A stretch of 64,000 nt of DNA from Sporomusa silvacetica DSM 10669 (GTDB lineage Bacteria > Bacillota > Negativicutes > Sporomusales > Sporomusaceae), in the NCBI RefSeq assembly GCF_002257705.1, contig NZ_LSLK01000070.1, positions 62,001 through 126,000 on the forward strand, written 5' to 3'. Positions 1-7,986 of the stretch are shown here, piece after piece. A model generated the notes under the pieces. It saw only the letters and a program-made list of their open reading frames with translations, made no database searches and was not told the origin of the DNA. A program made the translations under genes and the position numbers. How positions within the stretch are numbered: position 1 is the first letter of the stretch; each line of letters begins with the position of its first letter.

Positions 1-1365
1 CTTATATATCTTAGTAAGACTAAAGTTGCTGCCATCGGTTAAGGTTACTTTGGTAATCTTCTTACCCTCAGGCAATGACTTATCATACTCCACACTAAGA
101 CCGGAAAACTGCACCATACCGATTTGCTGATTACCGATACCGTGTTCAAGAACCTCCATGATCTGTTTACCGGTTAAGTCTACAGTAATCAACGTATTAT
201 CAAATGGTACTACTTGATACAGACTGCCTAACGTGATAGCTCCAGCCGGGATACTGGCCCTCAGACCCCCGCCATTCTCAAAAGCAATATCGGCTTTAAC
301 TTTCTGGCGCATGCTATCTGCTACCCACTGACCTAAAACAGAATGAGAGTATTTTTCATGATTCAATTCATAAACAGTATGGCCCAGCACTTTGTTTTTC
401 ATCGGAGCTACTTCTTCCTGTACCTTATCCACAATAGCCTTTACCGCTGGGTCAGCAACCAAATTGGCAGCTACCAACTCAGTGACATTGCTCTCTGCAG
501 CTATTACTTGCCTGTCCATTTTAGAAAAGGTTAAGCAGAGATTGCCTACGGCCCGTCCATTGTAAGCAGCTTGAATGATTGGTACTGAGTTCACCGCACC
601 AGCCACTTTCAGATGAGTATGGCCCGAGATAATGGCATCAATTGTAGTAACTGCACGCGCCAAATCGGCCGCCTCGCCTGTAACTTGCTGGGTTAACGGT
701 TCAACTTCGCTGCCCAAATGCGACAATACAATAATTATATCGACTCCTTGTTGTTTTAACTCAGGAATACGCTGGGTTACTGTTTGGGCCGGATCAGCAA
801 AATTATAGTTTTTACTGTACTTAGGGTTGGTCTTATACGCTGTTTCCGGGGTTGCCAGACCGATTATGGCAATTTTCAACCCGTTTTTCTCAACTATTGT
901 ATATGGTTTGATAAAACTCACAACATGACCAGTTGCTTTATCAATAATATTGGCTGCTAGGTAGGGAAAACTTGATTGTGCAATACGTTCCCTTAACACC
1001 TGGGTACCCCAATCAAATTCATGGTTGCCAATAGCCATCGCCGAAAATCCAATCTCATTCATTGCTTGAACTACCGGTTTGCCGTAGAGCATATTAGATT
1101 CAGGCGTTCCCTGAAACATATCACCCGCACTGACAATAATTGTCCCTGCGGGATTCTTAGCCACCTCCGCCTTCAAAAACGCAGCTAGTTTTGCCATACC
1201 TGGATTCTTGCCACTCTCAGACAATGCACCATGGAAATCATTTACTGCAAGAATATTGATAACTACGTTTTCGCTTGGTTCTCCTGCTGCAAAAACTGAT
1301 GGCAAAAAACATAGTAGACTAATACATATGATAGCAATAAATACAGTTAACTTTCTAGCAAACAC
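1..1365 (-). CDS. Exported 5'-nucleotidase / 2',3'-cyclic phosphodiesterase family protein (3' end beyond window)
   Basis: A secreted metallophosphatase that removes phosphate from nucleotides outside the cytoplasm; the exact substrate cannot be told. The visible 455 residues begin with a signal peptide (about residues 1-27, hydrophobic core then AFA-type end). The two-metal phosphatase motifs follow: NDFHG at 42-46, then SAGD, GNHEFDWG, SHLG and SGHTH. The start of the C-terminal 5'-nucleotidase domain is visible (the NGGG-containing stretch). The gene is read leftward and is cut by the left window edge, so its C-terminus and any surface anchor are not visible. The start is a GTG with an AAGGGG ribosome site about 10 bases upstream. 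Members are usually 500-600 residues, so roughly the last quarter is missing here. Confidence 0.88.
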   Translation of the reverse strand, partial: MFARKLTVFIAIICISLLCFLPSVFAAGEPSENVVINILAVNDFHGALSESGKNPGMAKLAAFLKAEVAKNPAGTIIVSAGDMFQGTPESNMLYGKPVVQAMNEIGFSAMAIGNHEFDWGTQVLRERIAQSSFPYLAANIIDKATGHVVSFIKPYTIVEKNGLKIAIIGLATPETAYKTNPKYSKNYNFADPAQTVTQRIPELKQQGVDIIIVLSHLGSEVEPLTQQVTGEAADLARAVTTIDAIISGHTHLKVAGAVNSVPIIQAAYNGRAVGNLCLTFSKMDRQVIAAESNVTELVAANLVADPAVKAIVDKVQEEVAPMKNKVLGHTVYELNHEKYSHSVLGQWVADSMRQKVKADIAFENGGGLRASIPAGAITLGSLYQVVPFDNTLITVDLTGKQIMEVLEHGIGNQQIGMVQFSGLSVEYDKSLPEGKKITKVTLTDGSNFSLTKIYK

Positions 1366-1444
1366 CTAATTCTCGCCCCTTTCTTTATTATAGTTCTAAT
1401 TATGACAAATATTCCAGATAAATACAAGTTACTAAGCAAAATAT

Positions 1445-1476
1445 AAACTCCCGGATGCTTACCGGGAGTTTATATT
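1445..1476 (-). terminator. Rho-independent terminator after trxA
   Basis: Perfect 10-bp inverted repeat (1445-1454 with 1462-1471, 7-base loop) just after the trxA stop. Read leftward it is followed by a T-rich tail. Confidence 0.8.
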
Positions 1477-1794
1477 TTATAGTGCCTTTTCTAAGATATC
1501 TGCAATGTCCTTTTGTGGACGATAACCGGTAATCCGGCCAACTTCACTACCAGCCTTGAAAACCACCAATGTAGGAATACTCATAACATTGTAATGACTA
1601 GCCAGGTCCTGCTGTTCATCAACATTAACCTTTGCTACCACTGCCCGACCTTCGAAGTTTTTGGCTATAGCCTCCACTTCTGGTGCTACCATCTTGCAGG
1701 GACCACACCAGGGTGCCCAAAAATCAACCAGAGCAGGTTTGTCGGATTTAAGTATTGCCTCGTTGAACTCTGTTACGTTTGTAATGGAAAGCAT
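1477..1794 (-). CDS. trxA: Thioredoxin
   Basis: Small cytoplasmic dithiol reductant of 105 residues, the usual size for a bacterial thioredoxin. The redox motif WCGPC lies at 29-33 and the cis-proline loop SIPTL near 72-76; both are intact. A GGGGG ribosome site precedes the ATG. It starts about 42 bases after the leuS stop on the same strand, so it is probably co-transcribed with leuS and ends at the terminator just downstream. No dedicated thioredoxin reductase gene is adjacent. Confidence 0.95.
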   Translation of the reverse strand: MLSITNVTEFNEAILKSDKPALVDFWAPWCGPCKMVAPEVEAIAKNFEGRAVVAKVNVDEQQDLASHYNVMSIPTLVVFKAGSEVGRITGYRPQKDIADILEKAL

Positions 1795-1836
1795 ATTTAT
1801 TATTCGCCCCCTTATAATTAATTAACATTATTATCC

Positions 1837-4317
1837 CTATTTGACAACAATATTAACCAGCTTCTGCGGCACTGATATTACTTTGATTATTGTTTTTCCA
1901 GCAATAAGTTCCTGAACCTTTTGCTGCTTAAGAGCTATCTTTTCAAGTTCATGGGAAGTTTGGCCCACGGGGACAATAACTTTATCCCGAACTTTACCAT
2001 TAATCTGAAGAACAATCTCGACTTCTTCCACTTCCAAGGCCGAAGCATCGAAAACAGGCCATGATTGTTTATGAACACTACCTTCAGCAATAGTCTCCTG
2101 CCATAGTTCTTCCGTAATATGCGGTGCAAATGGTGCCAGCATCTTTAGCAGGCCAGCTACTACTTCCAGTGCCAAAGCAACACTCGGAGTTACGTTTTGC
2201 TCTTTAAGCGCATACATAGCATTAACTAATTCCATAATGGCACTGATGGCCGTATTGAAATTGAAACGCTGACCAATGTCTTCAGTAACGCGTTTGATCG
2301 TTATATGCAGGATACGACGCAGTTCCTTTTCAGGCTTGGTTAGTTCGTTGGTATCATCGCTTGCTGCTTCTGTTTTAATTAGTGGCACATAATGATCAAC
2401 AATCCGCCACAATCGGCCTAAGAAACGGTATGCGCCTTCTACACCTTGATCGCTCCATTCCAGATCACGTTCTGGCGGTGCAGCAAATAAGATAAATAAC
2501 CGGGCCGTGTCAGCACCATATTTACCAATAATTTCTTCAGGCGAAACTACATTACCTTTAGATTTGGACATTTTGGATCCGTCTTTGATGACCATCCCCT
2601 GAGTCAACAGGTTTTTGAACGGCTCATTGACGTTAACCAAACCAGCATCTTTTAACACCTTGGTAAAGAATCTTGAATACAAAAGATGTAAAATTGCATG
2701 TTCAATACCGCCGATATATTGGTCAACAGGCATCCAATAGTTAGCTTTGTCAGGATCGAACGGCTCATCTGCACTATGCGGGCTGGTATAACGGAAATAG
2801 TACCAAGACGAACAAATAAAGGTATCCATAGTGTCGGTTTCTCGCCGCGCTTTGCCGCCACACTTAGGACATGTGCAATTGATAAAATCCTCTGCTTTCG
2901 CCAGTGGCGATACTGAACCGCTAGCAAAGTCGATATTTTCAGGCAGAAGAACCGGAAGTTGCTCTTTCGGCACAGGTACTGTGCCACAATCCGGACAATA
3001 AATAATAGGAATAGGTGCCCCCCAATAACGTTGACGGGAAATAAGCCAATCGCGCAATCGGTAATTAATACGGCGCTTGCCAATGCCTTGGTTTTCAAAC
3101 CACTGGGCAATCTTCACCTTACCGGTTTCATTGTCCAGACCACTAAACTCCCCGGAATTAACCATCGTCCCCTGACCATCATAAGCTCCGGTCATATCAT
3201 CAATCGTAAGCTCTTTATCAACAGGCCGAACTACCACTTTTTTTGTTAATCCATACTTACCGGCAAAGTCCCAGTCACGTTGATCATGAGCCGGCACACC
3301 CATAACTGCACCTGTACCATATTCTACCAATACATAATTAGCAACCCAAATAGGCACTTGTTCGCCAGTAAACGGGTGAATGGCATAAGCGCCGGTAAAG
3401 ATACCTTCTTTTTCTGTCTCGTTGGAGGTGCGGGCAATATCACTTTGATTACGAACGCGTGCTATAAACTCTCTTACCGCAGCTTCTTCCGGTTTGCCTG
3501 CAATAAGCTTGTCCACCAGTGAATGTTCTGGTGCTAACACAATATAACTAACACCAAATACGGTGTCATGACGGGTAGTATATACGGAAATATTATCATC
3601 GATCTCAGGTACAGCAAAGCTGAACTGTGCACCTTCACTACGGCCAATCCAGTTTTCTTGCATGGTTTTGACCCGATCAGGCCAGCCTTTTAACTCATTT
3701 AAGTCAGCTAAAAGACGATCAGCATAATCTGTTATTTTAAGAAACCATTGTTCAAGGTCTTTTTTTACAACAACCGAGTCACAGCGCCAACAGCGGCCAT
3801 CAACTACCTGCTCGTTAGCCAGCACGGTATTACAGTCATTACACCAGTTTACAGCAGCTTTCTTTTTGTACGCCAAACCGCGTTCAAAAAATAGTAAAAA
3901 TAGCCATTGCGTCCAATGATAATAATTAGGATGACAGGTAGCAACCTCACGGTCCCATTCATAAGATAAGCCCAGTTCTTGCTGTTGCCGACGCATATTA
4001 GCAATATTATCCCATGTCCAGGACGAAGGATGAATGCCATTCTTGATGGCGGCGTTTTCGGCAGGCATGCCAAAAGCATCCCAGCCCATGGGGTGCAACA
4101 CATTATAACCTTGCATTACTTTAAATCTGGCAATAACATCGCCGATAGAATAATTGCGTACATGGCCCATGTGTAAATTTCCCGACGGATAAGGAAACAT
4201 TTCCAGGACATAGTATTCTGGTCGCTGGCGGTTAATAGTTGTGCTGAAAGCATCGTTTTCGCCCCAGAGTTTTTGCCATTTGGTCTCAATCTCATTCGGC
4301 GTGTATTTTTCATTCAT
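1837..4317 (-). CDS. leuS: Leucyl-tRNA synthetase
   Basis: Charges tRNA-Leu with leucine. It is a class I synthetase of 826 residues, normal for bacteria. HMGH (the HIGH signature) is at 49-52 and KMSKS sits in the C-terminal half. An editing (CP1) domain lies between, and there are zinc-type CxxC pairs near 170-190 and again before the catalytic C-half. The frame is open upstream to 4398, but I place the start at the ATG at 4317: a GAGGGGG ribosome site lies 8 bases before it and the protein then begins MNEKYTPNEIETKW, as in the family. The upstream extension would translate leader repeats. Expression is controlled by the T-box leader at 4490-4712. Confidence 0.96.
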   Translation of the reverse strand: MNEKYTPNEIETKWQKLWGENDAFSTTINRQRPEYYVLEMFPYPSGNLHMGHVRNYSIGDVIARFKVMQGYNVLHPMGWDAFGMPAENAAIKNGIHPSSWTWDNIANMRRQQQELGLSYEWDREVATCHPNYYHWTQWLFLLFFERGLAYKKKAAVNWCNDCNTVLANEQVVDGRCWRCDSVVVKKDLEQWFLKITDYADRLLADLNELKGWPDRVKTMQENWIGRSEGAQFSFAVPEIDDNISVYTTRHDTVFGVSYIVLAPEHSLVDKLIAGKPEEAAVREFIARVRNQSDIARTSNETEKEGIFTGAYAIHPFTGEQVPIWVANYVLVEYGTGAVMGVPAHDQRDWDFAGKYGLTKKVVVRPVDKELTIDDMTGAYDGQGTMVNSGEFSGLDNETGKVKIAQWFENQGIGKRRINYRLRDWLISRQRYWGAPIPIIYCPDCGTVPVPKEQLPVLLPENIDFASGSVSPLAKAEDFINCTCPKCGGKARRETDTMDTFICSSWYYFRYTSPHSADEPFDPDKANYWMPVDQYIGGIEHAILHLLYSRFFTKVLKDAGLVNVNEPFKNLLTQGMVIKDGSKMSKSKGNVVSPEEIIGKYGADTARLFILFAAPPERDLEWSDQGVEGAYRFLGRLWRIVDHYVPLIKTEAASDDTNELTKPEKELRRILHITIKRVTEDIGQRFNFNTAISAIMELVNAMYALKEQNVTPSVALALEVVAGLLKMLAPFAPHITEELWQETIAEGSVHKQSWPVFDASALEVEEVEIVLQINGKVRDKVIVPVGQTSHELEKIALKQQKVQELIAGKTIIKVISVPQKLVNIVVK

Positions 4318-4346
4318 CGAGTAATCCCCCTCGGACAAATAGTAAA

Positions 4347-4488
4347 GAAAACACGGGTTACACCGAGCCATCGGCGAAAGTGTAACCCGATGTTGCACTT
4401 ATACCCATGTGGTGTAACGAAAACACGGCTTACGCCAAACCATTGACGAGCGCGAAAGCCAATATTGCGTTTATACCCGTAGGGTATA
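4347..4488. repeat. Two tandem ~71-bp hairpin repeats in the leuS leader
   Basis: Two related units, 4347-4417 and 4418-4488, each starting AAAACACGG. In unit 1 the arms at 4354-4363 and 4380-4389 are perfect 10-bp complements enclosing a smaller GCC/GGC hairpin. Unit 2 has a looser version of that stem plus a perfect TTTATACCC/GGGTATAAA hairpin near its end. Related copies lie at 41828-41912 and, more diverged, at 48930-49102. The units sit between the T-box terminator and the leuS start, so they are transcribed in the leuS mRNA. Confidence 0.7.
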
Positions 4489-4489
4489 A

Positions 4490-4712
4490 AAAAGTCCCGT
4501 GGCTAACGCCAGGGACGAGATTCTCGCGGTACCACCCTGCTTGATGACAAATGTCATCCACTCTTTGCCTATAACGCAGGCTTACGGCGACTGCTAAACC
4601 TTCACAGCCACTCCTCCGCAGCGAGTTCAGCTATCACGCAGATTGGCTCGCAACGTCCGCCAACTTTCTGAACTGTGCTATAAGCGTACTATTCTGCCTC
4701 TTCAGATTTGTA
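4490..4712 (-). promoter_or_regulatory. T-box riboswitch controlling leuS
   Basis: Leader RNA that reads through into leuS when uncharged tRNA-Leu binds. The diagnostic T-box core (GGTGGTACCGCG on the minus strand) is at about 4534-4545. It is followed by a strong terminator, a GTCCC-GGC/GCC-GGGAC stem and T6 tail, at about 4486-4513. A long stem I fills the 5' part. In its 3' strand I read a candidate CTC (leucine) specifier inside GAACTC, near 4630; this codon assignment is an inference. The downstream gene being leuS agrees with it. Confidence 0.92.
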
Positions 4713-4718
4713 TGTTCC

Positions 4719-4747
4719 ATTATATAGCAACAAATTGTAAAAGTCAA
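4719..4747 (-). promoter_or_regulatory. Sigma-A promoter for the T-box leader and leuS
   Basis: On the minus strand TTGACT (4742-4747) and TATAAT (4719-4724) are separated by 17 bases. The predicted start near 4712 is just upstream of T-box stem I. Confidence 0.8.
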
Positions 4748-4819
4748 CTTCGCCTACGTCTCAAAAACTGTTCTATCTCAAATAAATAGTCCATACAATA
4801 GTTCATAAGGAGGTGCGTC

Positions 4820-5224
4820 ATGTATAAGCTTATTATCGGCAATGTAAGAGTAACTGTAGATGATGACAGTATTAAGCGGGAGCTGGCCGCCGCTTATGCC
4901 AAGCAGGCTATTTCCGCCGCTGGCCAACAAGGTAAATTGCTTTCTCATGTCGGCCTTAGCGCCGGCCCGGATGGCATAGAGGTTGCTACTACAGAGAAGG
5001 CCGGTTGCCGTATGATCAGAAAGTCCATCAAGCAAAGCATGCTTGATGGCATCTTGGATGCTGCCCAAGAAAAAATGTATCCCAGCGGAACTTTTTCACA
5101 AAAAGATTCATGGTTCGACAGTCAGACGGGGCAAGAATGGCGTGGCGCAGAAGTAGACGATGCCCGAACAGAAGTATTGGCCAAGTTAGAGGAGTGGATT
5201 AAATCAGCCAGTTCTACTAATTAA
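4820..5224 (+). CDS. Hypothetical protein, 134 residues
   Basis: I do not recognise this protein. It is a soluble 134-residue product with no signal peptide or membrane segment. The N-terminal half is mixed alpha/beta; the middle (about 75-90) and the C-terminus look helical and charged, and the segment between has several Trp/Phe residues. The ribosome site AAGGAGG with good spacing makes the start secure. It is divergent from leuS and followed by a terminator-bearing 110-bp repeat. It is monocistronic, and the context gives no function. Confidence 0.75.
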   Translation: MYKLIIGNVRVTVDDDSIKRELAAAYAKQAISAAGQQGKLLSHVGLSAGPDGIEVATTEKAGCRMIRKSIKQSMLDGILDAAQEKMYPSGTFSQKDSWFDSQTGQEWRGAEVDDARTEVLAKLEEWIKSASSTN

Positions 5225-5334
5225 ATGAATGCAGGATCGCCAATAAAACCAATACCACCCAGAACCCGTAACGCGGAATCTGGGTGGTATTGGTTTATTA
5301 GGGCCTAGCCAGTATGGATATTCTTTTGTCTGAC
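5225..5334. repeat. 110-bp direct repeat, copy A (terminator plus a gene-end remnant)
   Basis: About 96% identical to 6372-6480 (four differences seen, one a single-base indel). It contains a strong inverted repeat, AATACCACCCAGA/TCTGGGTGGTATT, that can terminate transcription in both directions. Its right part copies the last codons of the desulfurase-like gene ending at 6452, but the extra base removes that gene's stop. Identity stops after GTCTGAC. Confidence 0.85.
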
Positions 5335-5655
5335 GAGCAGGGGACAGGGATTGTGTTTCAGGCTTTCCAGATCCTTGTGGACGATAACCCCGTTATGCGT
5401 GCTATTTGGCGTATATTAGTGCCAACAAATACTTTCATTACTTCATATTAAAAAGTGCCTATGCACCTTGAAGATTCAATAATAATTGGCATAAAAATAG
5501 CATCAACCCTTCGTTTTTAGTATAATTGAATCACTAAAAACAAATTAACCAAAACGGAGGCTCATGCCATGAAATTATAGCACAGAACTATCATGATGAT
5601 AGCCAATGTTTATGACCATGCAAAGGCTTCTATATTTCGAAAGGATGGCATACTG
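5335..5655. other. Non-coding stretch upstream of the broken acetyltransferase
   Basis: No convincing gene. A TATAAT at 5521-5526 sits between two nested inverted-repeat pairs: TTTTTAGT/ACTAAAAA at 5514-5521 and 5533-5540, and GATTCAAT/ATTGAATC at 5473-5480 and 5525-5532. This is a plausible promoter with an operator. A good ribosome site (ACGGAGG) at about 5554 precedes an ATG that stops after two codons, probably decayed coding sequence. Confidence 0.4.
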
Positions 5656-6365
5656 ATGAATATTATCAAATTAACCAGTAGTAATATAGATATAGAACAC
5701 CTTTGCTGTGCAATTTCGGATAAGAAGTGTCAACAAGGCTATGTACAGAAAAAAGAGTGGCTTAAAGCAAGAATAAATCAAGGTTATGTATTTAAAAAGT
5801 ATGATGTTCGACATAAAGTCTTTATCGAATATTGCCCAGCGGAAATAGCGTGGCTGGCAAGTATGCGGGTAATGGGTATGGCAAAAAATTATTAGAAGAA
5901 TGCATCCAAGACTCTAAAGATAAAGACGGGATTGTCCTTTTAGCAAGCGATAAAAAAAGGCCGTACTTATCAGACAAAAATTTCTTTTTGAAGCAAGGGT
6001 TTGAAGTATGCGATTTTGCACCACCATATTTTGAATTACTGGTCTATAAAAACAATCCAAATGCTATTAGTCCTACTTTTAATAAGCCTGCTAAAAATAA
6101 TATTTGTACTAATCAAAGGGGATTAACCGTCTACTATTCGAACCAATGCCCTTATACAGAATACTACACAAATACGGTTTTAAGAGAATTAGCTGACAAG
6201 GCTAATATTCCACTGAACATTATAAAGATAACAACAAGAGAAGAAGCATTAAATAGCCCGTCTCCCTTTACTATATATAGTGCCTTTTTAAATGGTAAAT
6301 TTATTACACATGATATTCTAAACGAAAGTAAATTTAGCAAACTTATTCAGACTGCAGGAGCTTAG
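5656..6365 (+). pseudogene. YoaP-type GNAT acetyltransferase, disrupted by an internal deletion and frameshift
   Basis: The family is an N-terminal GNAT acetyltransferase joined to a thioredoxin-like YoaP domain; the substrate is not known to me. Reading starts at the ATG at 5656 behind AAAGGATGG. The frame gives a normal N-terminus (EHLCCAISDKK, then FIEYCPAE.AW) up to about 5851. Translation of the rest (GKYAGNGYGKKLLEEC, RPYLSDK, YYSNQCPYTEYY) continues only in the +2 frame. Compared with the family as I remember it, the stretch between the AW and GKY motifs (about 16 residues) is missing. A GTGG repeat at the junction suggests slippage. The acetyl-CoA loop (GNGYGK) and the CPYTEYY motif survive, but no single protein can be made. 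Confidence 0.75.
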
Positions 6366-6371
6366 AACCCG

Positions 6372-6480
6372 ATGAATGCAGGGTCGCCAATAAAACCAAT
6401 ACCACCCAGAACCCGTAACGCGGAATCTGGGTGGTATTAGTTTATCAGGGCCTAGCAGTATGGATATTCTTTTGTCTGAC
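6372..6480. repeat. 110-bp direct repeat, copy B (terminator and 3' end of the desulfurase-like gene)
   Basis: Partner of 5225-5334. Its hairpin (about 6396-6440) lies between two convergent genes and can terminate both. This copy keeps the true stop codon of the gene at 6452, so it is the original and copy A the derivative. Confidence 0.85.
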
Positions 6481-7831
6481 TGGTATCACAGCGTCCAGGC
6501 GCTATTACATAATCATATTTACGAGCATAGTATTGCCGCTGGGTGGCGATATGTGACAATAGGTTCAAAAAAACATCTATCTCCCGCATAGTATTATATA
6601 AGCCAAAACTAATTCGCACCAATCCTGGTATAGTTTTATCATCATGAGTCTGATAATAGTTAATCTCTTCTGTGCTTACATTTAGTAAATTTGCTACATA
6701 CGGATGGGCGCAGAACAAACCATTGCGAACAGCAATACCCGCTTCCTGAGACAGTATCTCAGCTATTTGACTATGGTGCAGTCCCTCTAAGGTAAATGAT
6801 ATCAGGCTCACTCGTTCTTCGCTGTCATTCCCCATACTGTACAATGTAATTCCTGGTATCGTTGACAAACCACTACTGGCATAGTCAATCAATTCGCGCT
6901 CATGCTGATAAATATTGTTAAGATCTAACTCGCATAATGTATCCATTGCCGTAGTAAGTGCCAACACACCCATCATATTAGGTGTCCCGGCTTCATACTT
7001 GGCAGGTGGATTATCCCATTCTATTGTTTGATGCGAAACTAGGCCAACGGCTCCACCACCCTGATATACAGGAACAGCCTTCTCAAACGTTTCTTTTGGC
7101 CCAATGAGGACCCCAGTCCCAAAGGGTGCATACATTTTATGTGCAGAAAAAACCAAATAATCAATGTGTTCAGGAGAATTAATCGGTTTCATGTCAACAG
7201 GCATATGTGGCACCCACTGGGCACCATCTACCAGAATCTCAGCTCCATATTGATGAGCCAGCCGAGCAATCTTATTGATGGGATTAACATAACCGGTAAC
7301 ATTGGAAGCACCTGCTACAGTTACTAGTTTAACCCTGTTTTCATAGGCCTTAAGCTTTGACTCCAAGTCTTGTAGTGACAACCTGCCAGACTTAGTTAGT
7401 GTTATATAATCAATAATGAATTTATCCCGCCAGGGCATATCATTGGCTAAGTGTTCCATGTTTGTTGACAAAACAACCTGCTGCTCGCTCTGATTGACAA
7501 GCGCATAGGCTAACATATTGATTGATTCTGTGGTATTCTTGGTAAAGATTACAGCGTCACTTTTATCTGCTTTAACAAATTTTCTTACCACATCCCGACC
7601 ATTCTCATAAACTTCAGAAGTAAGAATAGACTTATAGCCTTTGCCACGATGAACAGAGGCATACCAAGGAGAAAATTGGGCTATTTCTTTTAGTACGGAG
7701 CAGAATGGTGGCGTAGTAGCCGCATTATCAAAATTTATGGCGGTAACATATTTGCCATTTGCCAGCGATATCTTGGTTTCTGTTCCGGCCACTAAGCTCC
7801 GGAAATAGCTATTCCTCTTACGGTAGCTCAT
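6452..7831 (-). CDS. Cysteine desulfurase-like class V aminotransferase
   Basis: PLP enzyme of 459 residues, of the SufS/Csd branch that takes sulfur from cysteine as a persulfide. The N-terminus carries the FDNAATTP motif. The PLP-binding lysine is in SAHKMYAPFGTG, and the catalytic-cysteine loop is present as RNGLFCAHP, matching the RTGHHCAQP loop of SufS. It is somewhat longer than SufS (about 405), with a short N-terminal lead and a C-terminal extension after the usual end. There are no suf or isc scaffold genes next to it, so a role in Fe-S assembly is not supported by context; other sulfur-transfer or lyase activity is possible. The gene is alone, ending at the terminator in repeat B. 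Confidence 0.85.
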   Translation of the reverse strand: MSYRKRNSYFRSLVAGTETKISLANGKYVTAINFDNAATTPPFCSVLKEIAQFSPWYASVHRGKGYKSILTSEVYENGRDVVRKFVKADKSDAVIFTKNTTESINMLAYALVNQSEQQVVLSTNMEHLANDMPWRDKFIIDYITLTKSGRLSLQDLESKLKAYENRVKLVTVAGASNVTGYVNPINKIARLAHQYGAEILVDGAQWVPHMPVDMKPINSPEHIDYLVFSAHKMYAPFGTGVLIGPKETFEKAVPVYQGGGAVGLVSHQTIEWDNPPAKYEAGTPNMMGVLALTTAMDTLCELDLNNIYQHERELIDYASSGLSTIPGITLYSMGNDSEERVSLISFTLEGLHHSQIAEILSQEAGIAVRNGLFCAHPYVANLLNVSTEEINYYQTHDDKTIPGLVRISFGLYNTMREIDVFLNLLSHIATQRQYYARKYDYVIAPGRCDTSQTKEYPYC

Positions 7832-7986
7832 GTTTCAACCCCGCTTTACATTATTTCAGCTGTCTGCCGTCCCTATAATGTATGCTGAACAATGATATAT
7901 TGGGAATAATAATGCAGGATTTTTACTTGTAACAGGATAATTAATACTAATTGGACTACTGATAGAAACGCGAAAGGAAACTATGA

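Noticed and set aside
4318..4398. N-terminal extension of leuS by 27 codons
   Set aside because: It would translate the leader repeat and lacks a ribosome site; the ATG at 4317 has a strong one and gives the family N-terminus.
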